From LZORAL124-50-18 sp051208045 (GTDB taxonomy: Bacteria > Pseudomonadota > Gammaproteobacteria > Pseudomonadales > Oleiphilaceae): DNA of 64,000 nt. The position numbers and the translations under genes were made by a program. Shown one piece after another: positions 36,808 to 45,758 of this stretch (its first letter is position 1; each line of letters opens with the position of its first letter). Location of the stretch: positions 744,001-808,000 of the forward strand of contig JBPJFY010000001.1 of assembly GCA_051208045.1 (NCBI GenBank), read 5' to 3'. Under the pieces are notes generated by a model. That model worked only from the letters and a program-made list of their open reading frames with translations. It did no database searches and had not been told where the DNA came from.

Positions 36808-36822
36808 AATGGGGGTGTCACC

Positions 36823-37848
36823 ATGACTTTGTCGCAGAATAATCCTGTGCTGCACCCGACAGTGGGTGTGTCGCCAGTACGAGCGATTCTCGGCCATCTG
36901 CTTGCGCAGGGCGTGTCGGAAGCTCGAATTCAAGCGGTCATGGGTGATTATTCCGTATACCTGAGCGATCCGGAAATCCGGATTCCGGCTGAGTATCTCA
37001 AGCACTGGTGGGCTTTCGCTATCGCAGAAACCGGAGACACCGCGCTGGGATTGACGCTGGGTTCTCAGGACGACGCAGATATGAGTATTGTGGGTCATCT
37101 CGTACTCAATTCCGAAACGCTGCGTGTGGGTCTGGAGCATTTTGCCTGCTTTTTCAGTGTGGTGAATGAAGGCGTGTCGCTGGCTCTGTCGGAGGAAGGG
37201 AATACGGCCGCACTGACGATTATTCACCACTTTCCCGAGTATTATTGCATTGCGGATGTTGAGCGCTCGTTCGTGCTGGCGTTATCCCGCGCAAGGCGGT
37301 GGCTGGGGAGAGCGTTGCCTTTGATTTCTATCCATTTTCAGCATGCTGCGCCGAAATACGCCGACCAATATGCGCGGTGTTTTCCCTGTCCGGTGTATTT
37401 CAATCAAGGTGAAAGCAAGATCCTGTTCGAGTCCCGTTACCTGGCGTTGCCCGGCGCACGGATCAGTAAAAGCCTGAAGGTGGCGGCGTTAGCGTATGTG
37501 GACAATCTGCGACAGACCTTCCAGTCGGTCTCGTTCAGTGAGCATGTTCGCCGGTTGATCTATCAGCATCTGGAGTTTGATGAGCCGGACATCAAGCGTA
37601 TCGCCAAGGGTTTGAACATGAGCAAGCAGACGCTCTATCGAAAGTTAAAAGGGGAGGGCGTTGTGTTCCAGAAACTGGTCGAACAAGTGCGTTTTGATAA
37701 AGCACGGCAGTTGCTAGCCCAGTCTCGGCTCAGCGCCAGTGAAATTGCGTTTCACCTGGGATTTTCCGAGTTGAGTGCATTCAGCCGTGCATTCAAACGA
37801 TGGTCGGGATTGTCGCCCAAAGCATACCGGGAACAGCTCGCCGTTTAG
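36823..37848 (+). CDS. AraC-family regulator with Arabinose_bd-type sensor domain
   Basis: 341 residues from ATG 36823 with a GGGGG-rich site upstream; an in-frame start at 36751 would translate the 15-bp repeats. VRAILGHLLAQGVSEARIQAV opens the sensor domain and TALGLTLGSQDD follows; the C-terminal helix-turn-helix shows IKRIAKGLNMSKQTLYRKLK and LSASEIAFHLGFSELSAFSRAF. It overlaps the convergent fabA gene by four bases. The effector is probably a lipid or small organic molecule in this group, by analogy only. Confidence 0.9.
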   Translation: MTLSQNNPVLHPTVGVSPVRAILGHLLAQGVSEARIQAVMGDYSVYLSDPEIRIPAEYLKHWWAFAIAETGDTALGLTLGSQDDADMSIVGHLVLNSETLRVGLEHFACFFSVVNEGVSLALSEEGNTAALTIIHHFPEYYCIADVERSFVLALSRARRWLGRALPLISIHFQHAAPKYADQYARCFPCPVYFNQGESKILFESRYLALPGARISKSLKVAALAYVDNLRQTFQSVSFSEHVRRLIYQHLEFDEPDIKRIAKGLNMSKQTLYRKLKGEGVVFQKLVEQVRFDKARQLLAQSRLSASEIAFHLGFSELSAFSRAFKRWSGLSPKAYREQLAV

Positions 37849-38354
37849 TGAGCCTTTTTCACCGGGATTAAGCCAACACGCAGATTTTTTGCGCTGTAAA
37901 TGTGCTGGTTGTCGACATATACCTGGCCATCGGCGATACCGACGACGATATCTTTGACGAGTATGCGGCGGATATCCAGTTGATAGGTCACCACACGGCA
38001 GTCCGGCGTCACTTCACCGAAAAATTTGACTTCACCCGCACCCAGCGCTCGCCCCTTACCCTGATAGCCTGACCAGGCGAGGAAAAAACCGAGGGATTGC
38101 CAGAGGGCATCGAGCCCGAGACAGCCGGGCATCACGGGATCTCCCTTGAAGTGACAGGCAAAAAACCATAGCTCGGGTGATATATCAAACTCGGCGAGCA
38201 GACGCCCTCTGCCATAGGCCCCGGAATCTGCGGTGATTTGGGTGATTCGGTCAATCATGCGCATAGGCGCGCTGGGCAATTGCATTTCGGGTGGGGGTTG
38301 AACGTTGAACATGCGGTTCAGTTCTTGCTGGGTGTAGTGGGCTTGCTGTAGCAC
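37845..38354 (-). CDS. fabA: 3-hydroxydecanoyl-ACP dehydratase (GTG start)
   Basis: 169 residues. The catalytic His is in LWFFACHFKGDPVMPGCLGL, with the Asp in the same stretch; GRALGAGEVKFFGEV and GIADGQVYVDNQHIYSA also match FabA. It dehydrates and isomerises C10 intermediates, the entry to unsaturated fatty acids. The start is GTG 38354, with AGGAGG nine bases upstream, giving the usual length; upstream in-frame codons to 38507 lack support. FabB, often adjacent, is absent here. Confidence 0.95.
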   Translation of the reverse strand: MLQQAHYTQQELNRMFNVQPPPEMQLPSAPMRMIDRITQITADSGAYGRGRLLAEFDISPELWFFACHFKGDPVMPGCLGLDALWQSLGFFLAWSGYQGKGRALGAGEVKFFGEVTPDCRVVTYQLDIRRILVKDIVVGIADGQVYVDNQHIYSAKNLRVGLIPVKKAH

Positions 38355-38542
38355 AACCGTTATCCTCCTGGACAGTGTATTGGTTGTGACTACGATACGA
38401 GGGTTCAAGGATGCCTGCTTGACCGCTGGTACCAGATTGTTGACCGGTGACGGGAAGCGTTGAAAGAAAGTCGGGAGGCTGGGGTGATGCAGGGGCAGGG
38501 GCACCACCGAGGTTAATCAATGGTGCTGATCAATCGTGCCCA

Positions 38543-38917
38543 TCAATGATCCATCGAGGTGAGAATTTTCAGACCCTCATTGGTTTTGATCAGGTTGTAG
38601 GACTCCCGCCAGTGGGTAATCGTGTTGCCCTCTTTGTCACTCATGGTCCAGGTCACCGTGGCGAAGTAACCTTTCTTGCCAATCGGGGAAGAGATCAGGT
38701 CTTCATATTCGCAGTGGGCGACCCCCTGCTCCTGGTGCTTGTCCAACAAATTCTGAAAGTAGTCCACGACATCACTTTCTTCGCGGCACTCCCAGAGATC
38801 CCCATCCGAACTCACGGCAATATAGGGAGCGAGATAACGGCTTGCGATTAATCGACCATCAAAGGTAGGCACATCTTGTGCGAACCGTTCGAAAAACTCT
38901 GCAATAGATTCCGCCAT
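38543..38917 (-). CDS. NTF2/SnoaL-like small protein
   Basis: 124 residues. The pattern of an N-terminal helix with aromatic residues (IAEFFERFAQ), a central ASRYLAPYIAVSSDG strand pair, and a C-terminal sheet (FATVTWTMSDKEG, THWRESYNLIK) is that of the NTF2-like/SnoaL cone fold. Function is unknown; many such proteins are small-molecule isomerases or binding proteins. It lies between fabA and an enoyl-CoA hydratase gene on the same strand. Confidence 0.7.
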   Translation of the reverse strand: MAESIAEFFERFAQDVPTFDGRLIASRYLAPYIAVSSDGDLWECREESDVVDYFQNLLDKHQEQGVAHCEYEDLISSPIGKKGYFATVTWTMSDKEGNTITHWRESYNLIKTNEGLKILTSMDH

Positions 38918-39025
38918 AGTTTTTTCTCTTATTGTTTCAAGTCCGCCGGCAAGCGGACGTCGGTATAGTGGGTTTAAATACAGAATAGCCCAATCAAAGG
39001 TTTATCAGCAAGGCAGTGCGTTTGA

Positions 39026-39802
39026 TTACTGGCCAGACCAGTTGGGACGGCGTTTTTCAAGAAAGGCACGTAAACCTTCTTTCTTGTCCTGGGTTTCGCA
39101 GAGCGCGCCCTGGGCGAATTTTTCCATCGCGAGACCGGCATGCTGGCCCGCTTCCAGGCCGTAGTGGACCATCGCTTTCATGAATTGGGGGACCAGCGGT
39201 GCAAAGGCAGCAATGTGATCCGCCATGCCTTCCAGTGTCGGCATAAGCTCTTCAGGCTCGACGAGTCGCGTGATCAAACCCACGTGGAAGGCGCGTTCGG
39301 CGTCAATCGTCTCGCCCATCAGCAACATTTCCATACCCCAGGCTTTGCCAACGATGCGCGGCAACCGCTGGGTAGCACCACCGCCGGGAATTATGCCCAG
39401 TTTCCCTTCGGGGGTGGCGAACTTCGAACGGGTGGAGCCAATTCGGATATCGCAGCCCAGCGCCAGCTCAAGCCCGCCGCCCATGCAAATCCCGTTAATG
39501 GCTGCGATGGTGGTTTTTTCACTGCGCTCCATGCGCTCGGCAAAGCCTTGCACGATGGGTTCCAGCGCTTTTTTCAGGTTGCGGTGTTCAACTTCATTGA
39601 GGTCAGAGCCCGAGGCGAAGGCTTTTTCACCTGCCCCGGTTAATCCGATGACGCGTACTTTCGGATCGGCTTCTGCCTGCGTGAAGGCACCGTGCAGATC
39701 TTCGAGCGTTGCCAATGAAACGGCGTTGTGCTTGTGAGGGCGATTCAACGTGATGAGTCCCAACGGCCCTTTCACTTCATAGAGTATATTTTCGTACGAC
39801 AT
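39026..39802 (-). CDS. Enoyl-CoA hydratase/isomerase family protein
   Basis: 258 residues from ATG 39802 (MSYENILYEVKGPLG). The crotonase oxyanion hole is in AFASGSDLNEV and GICMGGGLELALGCDIR; EGKLGIIPGGGATQRLPRIVG carries the two-glutamate region of enoyl-CoA hydratases. It probably hydrates enoyl-CoA in fatty acid or amino acid degradation. It lies upstream of the NTF2-like gene and downstream of the GNAT-nitrilase gene. Confidence 0.93.
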   Translation of the reverse strand: MSYENILYEVKGPLGLITLNRPHKHNAVSLATLEDLHGAFTQAEADPKVRVIGLTGAGEKAFASGSDLNEVEHRNLKKALEPIVQGFAERMERSEKTTIAAINGICMGGGLELALGCDIRIGSTRSKFATPEGKLGIIPGGGATQRLPRIVGKAWGMEMLLMGETIDAERAFHVGLITRLVEPEELMPTLEGMADHIAAFAPLVPQFMKAMVHYGLEAGQHAGLAMEKFAQGALCETQDKKEGLRAFLEKRRPNWSGQ

Positions 39803-39880
39803 TGTTTCACTCAGCAAGGTAAAAGAAGAGCAAGGTACCGAAAGCTGGCAACCCAGTCAACCGAGTTAGGCGAAAAGCGC

Positions 39881-41458
39881 CTACTCCTCCGCATCCTCGT
39901 CCTGAAGCCAGTTGATGCGATACAGGTCGCGCCGGCGATCCAGATAGTTGCGCACCGAGCCTTCGTTTTGCAGGCGCTGGAGCTTGTCGAGATCCAAATC
40001 CACGATCAATGTCATCTCTGTATTGGGCGTGGTTTCTGCCATGATCGCATCGTGCGGAAACGCAAAATCAGAAGGTGAAAACACCGCCGATTGAGCATAC
40101 TGAATGTCGACATCGTCTACCTTGGGCAGGTTACCGCAACTGCCGGCAATGGCCACGTAACATTCGTTTTCAATGGCACGGGCCTGAGCGCAGCGTCGTA
40201 CCCGCAGGAAGCCGTTCTTCGTGTCTGTCCAGAAGGGCACCAGCAGGATTTGCATTTCTTTTTCAGAAAGAACGCGCGCCAGCTCCGGGAATTCAACGTC
40301 ATAACAGATGAGAATACCCACGCGACCAAAATCGGTATCAAAGAGACGCAGATCGTGGCCGCCCTGCATGATCCAGTCACGTTTTTCATGGGGAGTCGGG
40401 TGTAACTTGTACTGGGACTCGATGGTGCCATCCCGCTTACACAGATACGACACATTGTAGAGCTCGTCATCCTCAACCACAGGCACGGAACCGGCGACCA
40501 CGTTGATGTTGTAGCTCACCGCGAGTCGTGAAATCTCATCCCGGATCTGGTCACTGAAGCCGGCCAGAAAACGAATGGCATCCACAGATGTTCGATGATG
40601 GGCCAATCCCATCAAGGGTGCGTTAAAAAACTCCGGAAACAGGGCGACATCACAGCGGTAGTCCGACAGCGCATCTATAAAGTATTCCACCTGTTGCAGG
40701 AACTCATCGACACTGTTCATTTCGCGCATTTGCCATTGCACGAGGCCGACGCGCGCGGTGGTTTTTTTATTACCAATCAGTTTTCGCTTGGTGTGGTCAT
40801 AATAGATGTTGAACCACTCAAGTAAGGTCGCATGCCCTTTGGATGCCTTGTCTTCCGGCAAATAGCCGGTGAGTACCCGTTTGACTTCGAAGTCATTGGC
40901 GAGTTGAAAGGTCAGAATCGGATCATAGATTTCTTTGCATTTGACTGCTTCGATGTATGCCTGGGGTGTCATTTCCGCGGCGTGATCACGGTAGTTCGGG
41001 ATACGCCCACCCGCTACAATTACGCGCAGATTCAGGTTGCGACACAGCTCTTTGCGCGCTTCATACAAACGACGGCCCAGGCGCATATCCCGGTAGTCCG
41101 GATCGACAAATACATCCACGCCGTACAGTACGTCGCCGTTGGGATCATGAGTCGTCAGGTAGGCATCGCCGGTGATTTCATCGTAGGTGTGGTCATCGCC
41201 AAACTTGTCATAATCCACCACTACTGAAAATGCGGCTGCGATGACTTTACCGTTGTCTTCGATACAGATTTGCCCTTCGGGGAAGGCTTTCAACATGGCG
41301 CGAAACTTGGTTCTTGGCCAAACACCGCCCAGCGCGGCATACACCCGGTTCATAATGCTGGCAATGTCCGTGTAGTCTTTCTGCTTCAGGTTGCGCAGGG
41401 TTAAACGGTGGTGTTCAGCACTTTCATCGGTATGGGAGTTGTTTGTTTCTTCGCTCAT
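39881..41458 (-). CDS. GNAT acetyltransferase - carbon-nitrogen hydrolase fusion
   Basis: 525 residues. Residues ~20-170 are a GNAT domain (YGVDVFVDPDYRDMRLGRRLYEARKEL). Residues ~235-500 are a nitrilase-superfamily domain with the Glu-Lys-Cys triad: LFPEFFNAP, YKLHPTPHEKRDW and ILICYDVEFPELAR. The same fusion is widespread in proteobacteria, with substrate unknown; a C-N bond cleaved by one half could feed or remove an acyl group handled by the other. No other enzyme of a pathway is adjacent. Confidence 0.92.
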   Translation of the reverse strand: MSEETNNSHTDESAEHHRLTLRNLKQKDYTDIASIMNRVYAALGGVWPRTKFRAMLKAFPEGQICIEDNGKVIAAAFSVVVDYDKFGDDHTYDEITGDAYLTTHDPNGDVLYGVDVFVDPDYRDMRLGRRLYEARKELCRNLNLRVIVAGGRIPNYRDHAAEMTPQAYIEAVKCKEIYDPILTFQLANDFEVKRVLTGYLPEDKASKGHATLLEWFNIYYDHTKRKLIGNKKTTARVGLVQWQMREMNSVDEFLQQVEYFIDALSDYRCDVALFPEFFNAPLMGLAHHRTSVDAIRFLAGFSDQIRDEISRLAVSYNINVVAGSVPVVEDDELYNVSYLCKRDGTIESQYKLHPTPHEKRDWIMQGGHDLRLFDTDFGRVGILICYDVEFPELARVLSEKEMQILLVPFWTDTKNGFLRVRRCAQARAIENECYVAIAGSCGNLPKVDDVDIQYAQSAVFSPSDFAFPHDAIMAETTPNTEMTLIVDLDLDKLQRLQNEGSVRNYLDRRRDLYRINWLQDEDAEE

Positions 41459-41532
41459 AGTCGGTCTCTTTTATTTCCTCCGAAGGAAGGATGCCTGTTT
41501 GGCGTAGTGTGGAATTCTCGAGGAGGTACCTC

Positions 41533-41558
41533 GGGCGGATTGGCAATGCCAACCGCCC
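41533..41558. other. Stem-loop between chemoreceptor and nitrilase-fusion genes
   Basis: GGGCGG and TTGGC pair with GCCAA and CCGCCC around a three-base loop with one bulged A. There is no T run, so it may be a Rho-dependent stop, an mRNA-stabilising hairpin or nothing functional. Confidence 0.5.
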
Positions 41559-41639
41559 TTAATGTAGCATCGGACAAGCGGGTTGTGGACAAAAAATATT
41601 TTAGGTTTTGATAAATCTTTTCTTAATGTGGGAAGGCCA

Positions 41640-43652
41640 TCAGGTGCGATCGGTACACTGGTAGTCTTTCATCACGCCGTGCAGGTGGTCCGCGATCATG
41701 GAAATGGCTTCACTGCCTTTCTGTGTCACGGAAGCACCATGCAGGTTGTTTCTGGCCATTTCGGCAATGTGTATGACTTTCTGGTTGATGTCGTCAGACA
41801 CCGTGGCCTGCTCTTCCGCTGCGGACGAGGTTTGTATGGTCGCATCACGAATCTCTTCCACGAGGGCAAACAGTTCATCCAGTTTGGATACGGCAAACTC
41901 CATGACTTCCACGGTTTGGCCCGCTTTGGCTTTGCTGCGTTGCATGGACTCCTGCGCAGATTGACTGCTGGACTGTAGGGATTCGATCATGGTTTGTATT
42001 TCATCGGTAGAATCCTGGGTTTTCTTGGCGAGTGCGCGGACTTCATCGGCCACCACAGCAAAGCCTCGGCCAGCTTCTCCCGCGCGTGCCGCTTCGATCG
42101 CCGCATTCAGCGCCAGCAGATTGGTTTGTTCGGCGATACCGCGAATCGTGTCCAGAATGCTCCCGATGTTCTGGCTGCTCTGGGAAAGCGCTTCAATGAT
42201 GGAGACGGTTTTGACAATCTCATCAGACAGCTGGTGAATTTCCTGGGCAGAATTGGCCAGAGAGGTTTTTCCGGTGGTGCCTGCCTCATGAGCGCGATCC
42301 GTCGACTCCAGCGTGTTTACACTGTTCATCGCCACTTCCTGAATGCTGGCAGACATTTCTGTCACCGCCGTGGCGACCATTTCGGTGTCTTCCTGCTGAA
42401 GATGAATGGCGTGTTTGTTCTGTTTGGTGGCTTCAGCAATTTCGTTGGAGCGTCGGGATAGCTCAGACGACACATCTTTGGTTTTGAACACCAGATTATC
42501 GACGGTGTCCAGAAATTCGTTGATCGATTCGCTGATCTGACCCAGCTCGTCTTTGTTTCGAATGACCAGTCGGCTGGTCAGGTCTTTATCTTTGGCCATG
42601 CCATGCAGAAGTGTTCGGATGCGCTTCACTTTGCCGGTCAGGGTATTGATGGCGAGCACCGAGAACAGGATGACAGCAATCGTGAGAGCAATAATAACAC
42701 CTGCCAGCAGGAAGAAGGTTTGTCTGGTTGTCGCGCTTTGTGTTGTGGCCAACGAATCCAGGTGCGCGCTCATGGCGTCGGCCGCCTTTTTTATCCCGGC
42801 GATTCGCTGAGTAGCGAGGTCAAACCAGGTGGCGGGTGCCGGGCCCTGAATGGCATCCAGTGCGCCCAGTTGCTGCTTGAATGCACTGCGAATCTCCTTG
42901 ATTTGAGCTTCTACCTCTGGCTGAAAATGAGGGGTTGCAAGTGCCTGTAGCTCCTCTGTGGCAAGGAGTGAGAATCGTGCAGCGAGTGATTCCTGTTCGT
43001 CAATGTATTTACTGATGGTCAGAAATTGTTTGGCGGTGGTATTTTTGCGGGCAAAAACGCCATTCAGTGCACCACGTTCCTGGCCGGCTTTTTCTTTCAT
43101 TCTCAAGAGTGTTTGCATGCTGTTCAGTCCCGCTTTGAGCTCCAGGTCTGAAACATCTTGGACCAGGCGTACAATGGCATCCAGCGCCTCACCATTCAGC
43201 GTGGAATAGTAGCTGAAAGCGCCACTTTCAGGACTGAGTTGGTCAATGCGTCGCCGAACCTGGGATTTAATGGCCAGATCCGACAGGATCGGTTTAACCA
43301 GCGTGTCTACAGTGATGGGGTTTAAATGGCTGACCCCGGTTTTAAGCACGGCTTTTAACGCCGCCTCCGCCTGGTCGGCTTTTTCCCGCTGGGCCGCAAG
43401 CCGGTCCCCCATTTGTGCGCCATTTGATCCAAGAAATCCTGCGGTAAGACCGCGCTCAACGGCGTGCTGATGGGCCACAGCATCCAGTGTTTTAGCCAAA
43501 TGCGTCACTTCGGTCGCGGCGAGCGAGGCTTGATACTGTTGATAATAGTGATTCAACAGCATCGAACCAAACACCAGTGTGGTGATGAGGGGGACGCCAA
43601 CCAATCCCATTAACTTGACGCGTAAAGGTATCGCTGCAAAAAAATTGAGCAT
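41640..43652 (-). CDS. Methyl-accepting chemotaxis protein with NIT sensor domain
   Basis: 670 residues from ATG 43652. A first membrane helix (VKLMGLVGVPLITTLVFGSML) is followed by a periplasmic ~280-residue NIT (nitrate/nitrite-sensing-type) domain with HAVERGLTAGFLGS, the second helix, a HAMP domain, and a C-terminal signalling coiled coil whose hairpin tip reads IRGIAEQTNLLALNAAIEAA. Its signal reaches the flagellar or pilus motor through CheA/CheW, which are not in the window. NIT domains may bind nitrate or nitrite; that has not been shown for this one. Confidence 0.95.
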   Translation of the reverse strand: MLNFFAAIPLRVKLMGLVGVPLITTLVFGSMLLNHYYQQYQASLAATEVTHLAKTLDAVAHQHAVERGLTAGFLGSNGAQMGDRLAAQREKADQAEAALKAVLKTGVSHLNPITVDTLVKPILSDLAIKSQVRRRIDQLSPESGAFSYYSTLNGEALDAIVRLVQDVSDLELKAGLNSMQTLLRMKEKAGQERGALNGVFARKNTTAKQFLTISKYIDEQESLAARFSLLATEELQALATPHFQPEVEAQIKEIRSAFKQQLGALDAIQGPAPATWFDLATQRIAGIKKAADAMSAHLDSLATTQSATTRQTFFLLAGVIIALTIAVILFSVLAINTLTGKVKRIRTLLHGMAKDKDLTSRLVIRNKDELGQISESINEFLDTVDNLVFKTKDVSSELSRRSNEIAEATKQNKHAIHLQQEDTEMVATAVTEMSASIQEVAMNSVNTLESTDRAHEAGTTGKTSLANSAQEIHQLSDEIVKTVSIIEALSQSSQNIGSILDTIRGIAEQTNLLALNAAIEAARAGEAGRGFAVVADEVRALAKKTQDSTDEIQTMIESLQSSSQSAQESMQRSKAKAGQTVEVMEFAVSKLDELFALVEEIRDATIQTSSAAEEQATVSDDINQKVIHIAEMARNNLHGASVTQKGSEAISMIADHLHGVMKDYQCTDRT

Positions 43653-43760
43653 AGAACAGGGCTCCAAACGGGCAGATTTAGTACTTTAGGGGTAAATTTG
43701 CCTGTTTGGCGCGCGAACGTCAATCCCTTCTTTGAACACTTGGTCAGGATAGGGCTGCAG

Positions 43761-45587
43761 CTAGCTGGCCTGACTGCGTGGCCGGCCAAGGGCCGAGAGG
43801 TTGCGCTCAAACACGAACTTGAACTCTCCCAGTTCCAATACGTCGCCCGCTTTCAAGCACGTTTGCTTGACCGGCTTTCCATTGACCGACGTACCATTAG
43901 TCGAGCCGAGATCGGTAATGCTTACCCCGGTATTGCGACCACAATTAATTTCCAGATGGTGCGCCGACACGGTTTTCTGACTGACGATGATGTCGTTATC
44001 GACCGCACGACCCACAGTAACTGTCGGTTTGTTGAGCACAAAGGGTTGTGGGGATTGTGCGTCGTGATGTACGAGGTAGCCGAAACTGATGCGGGTAGCC
44101 AATTCGGTTTCCTGGTCATGCGTGAGGGCCATCACGACGGTTTTTTCGATACCGGGTACGACGGCGGCGTTGATGCTTTTTCGCGAGGCCGGGCGAAAGA
44201 ACAGCAGAAAGACCAGTACGCCGGCAAAACCAGTGATGACAAACAGGCAAAATTGAAACAGGCGACTGTTATACCAAGGCACCGTGGCGGAGTGAAGGGC
44301 GGTTGGTATCGATGGCAGAGGTGCTGTATCGATCGAAACTGCCGTCTCAGGTAGGGGGTGTGTCGCTGCAGGGGGCGTCGATTGTTGGGCAACCGTTATG
44401 GAGTAAACGGGTGGTGTCACCACGGGCAGGATTTCAGCGGCCAATGGTGCAGCCAAAGGCACGGCTGTTGTGGGAGTCTCAGCAGCTGTATCGGCCACGA
44501 TCAGAGCCTCTTCAGGTGCTTCTCCCGTTGGAACGGGGGAGGCGTCCGTCGTTTCGTTGTCCGGCGGCAGATCGAGCGGGTGTGTCTGAATCTCGGCGAG
44601 CGCTGCGATCGTACCGACCGCGGCGGTAGAGGCCGGTGGCTCTTGCATGGGGTGGACAGGTGCGATCGAGGTGATGGGAGCGATCGATGCGGCCATGCGC
44701 GTAGATACGACCGCCGGGCAGGGAGGGATTTCCCCGTGGATGGCTACTGGCAGGGCAGGAATGGGTTTGGCGGCACGCAGCACGAAGCGCGGGCTGCCGC
44801 AGATACCTGCTTGAATTGCCGCTTCTCGTTTCACCGTGAGAATGCCGCCATTGTGAGGAAGAAGAGCCATCGTAAGAAAGGTGTCAATGAGTGGTTTGGA
44901 TTCCACGGGAGAATTGACGGCCATTCGCTGTGCACCGTCAGGCGCTTGATTCGGGTGGTCGGTGTATCCGGGCAAATGCAAGCGCACCGTCACCAGCCGC
45001 ACGCCATGCGCGCTGAGCAGCTGGTTGAGGGTGTCGTTGTCTTTCGGGCTAAGGTGAGCGTTTATGGTCACCCAGAACAGCACACGGCGCTTTTCTTTCA
45101 GTGCTCCCAGTGCCTGAATGAGCTGCTGCAGGTGCGCCGAGATGTTTCCTGTGTTTTCATTCGGCATGAGCGACCGTGCTTTCCAGGAAAAGTGATTGAC
45201 ATTGGTGCTGATGGGCGCGATGACGCGCAGGTCTTCCGCAGACTCAAATAATCCGACGCCTTGGTTGGTGGGCAACGCGCCGCCAAAAACATGCAGTGCT
45301 CGGGCAACCATACGGGTGGCGCGATCATCCAGGCCAGGAATGTGCAATAACACGGCGCTGGCGGACGGTGATGCAGCCTGAGAAAAACTTTGAAAGTGGC
45401 CTGGCAGTCGTTTTTTATCAGCATAGAGCGTCAGATGGGTCACCCGCTGGCTGGTGTTTGGCCAGAATTCGCAGGTGATTACATGATCGCCCTGGCAAAG
45501 AGGAAGGCTTGCCGCTGGTGCGGAAACGGGTAAAAAGGTGGAGAGCAAAGTGAGCACAAAGCTGTGCTGCAAGAGACGAAAAAACAT
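43761..45587 (-). CDS. Membrane protein with periplasmic region and cytoplasmic FHA domain
   Basis: 608 residues. A signal peptide (FVLTLLSTFLPVSAPAAS) leads to a ~250-residue domain with an alternating strand-helix pattern (VLLHIPGLDDRATRMVARAL, RVLFWVTINAHLSPKDNDTL) that recalls a von Willebrand A or Rossmann-like fold. A Pro/Thr/Ala-rich linker (residues ~300-440), a single membrane helix (~443-464) and a cytoplasmic FHA domain (~505-595) follow. The FHA motif is complete: GRAVDNDIIVS, HHLEINC, and GSTNGTSVNG. FHA domains bind phosphothreonine, so this could couple a periplasmic event to Ser/Thr phosphorylation. No kinase or phosphatase gene is adjacent. Confidence 0.85.
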   Translation of the reverse strand: MFFRLLQHSFVLTLLSTFLPVSAPAASLPLCQGDHVITCEFWPNTSQRVTHLTLYADKKRLPGHFQSFSQAASPSASAVLLHIPGLDDRATRMVARALHVFGGALPTNQGVGLFESAEDLRVIAPISTNVNHFSWKARSLMPNENTGNISAHLQQLIQALGALKEKRRVLFWVTINAHLSPKDNDTLNQLLSAHGVRLVTVRLHLPGYTDHPNQAPDGAQRMAVNSPVESKPLIDTFLTMALLPHNGGILTVKREAAIQAGICGSPRFVLRAAKPIPALPVAIHGEIPPCPAVVSTRMAASIAPITSIAPVHPMQEPPASTAAVGTIAALAEIQTHPLDLPPDNETTDASPVPTGEAPEEALIVADTAAETPTTAVPLAAPLAAEILPVVTPPVYSITVAQQSTPPAATHPLPETAVSIDTAPLPSIPTALHSATVPWYNSRLFQFCLFVITGFAGVLVFLLFFRPASRKSINAAVVPGIEKTVVMALTHDQETELATRISFGYLVHHDAQSPQPFVLNKPTVTVGRAVDNDIIVSQKTVSAHHLEINCGRNTGVSITDLGSTNGTSVNGKPVKQTCLKAGDVLELGEFKFVFERNLSALGRPRSQAS

Positions 45588-45715
45588 GGGGTCAACCTTT
45601 CACATCCTGGTGAATTCATAACGTGCGCTCCTGCACGTGGTGACATTATAAACAGAATTACAGAGAAGCCAAATTTAAAATTGGTGAGAATGTGATCAAA
45701 ATCTCCTGGGAGCGG

Positions 45716-45741
45716 GCTCCCCCGTGGCCAACCGGGGGAGC
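45716..45741 (-). terminator. Stem-loop after RND efflux operon
   Basis: GCTCCCCCG pairs with CGGGGGAGC around an eight-base loop, ~20 bases after the permease stop on the minus strand. No T run follows, so it is a weak or Rho-assisted terminator. Confidence 0.5.
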
Positions 45742-45758
45742 ACAAGGGGCTGGCGTAT

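Noticed and set aside
44358..45251. Plus-strand frame of 297 codons opposite the FHA gene
   Set aside because: Cys/Arg/Gly-rich shadow without recognisable domain; the minus-strand gene has a signal peptide and FHA motifs.
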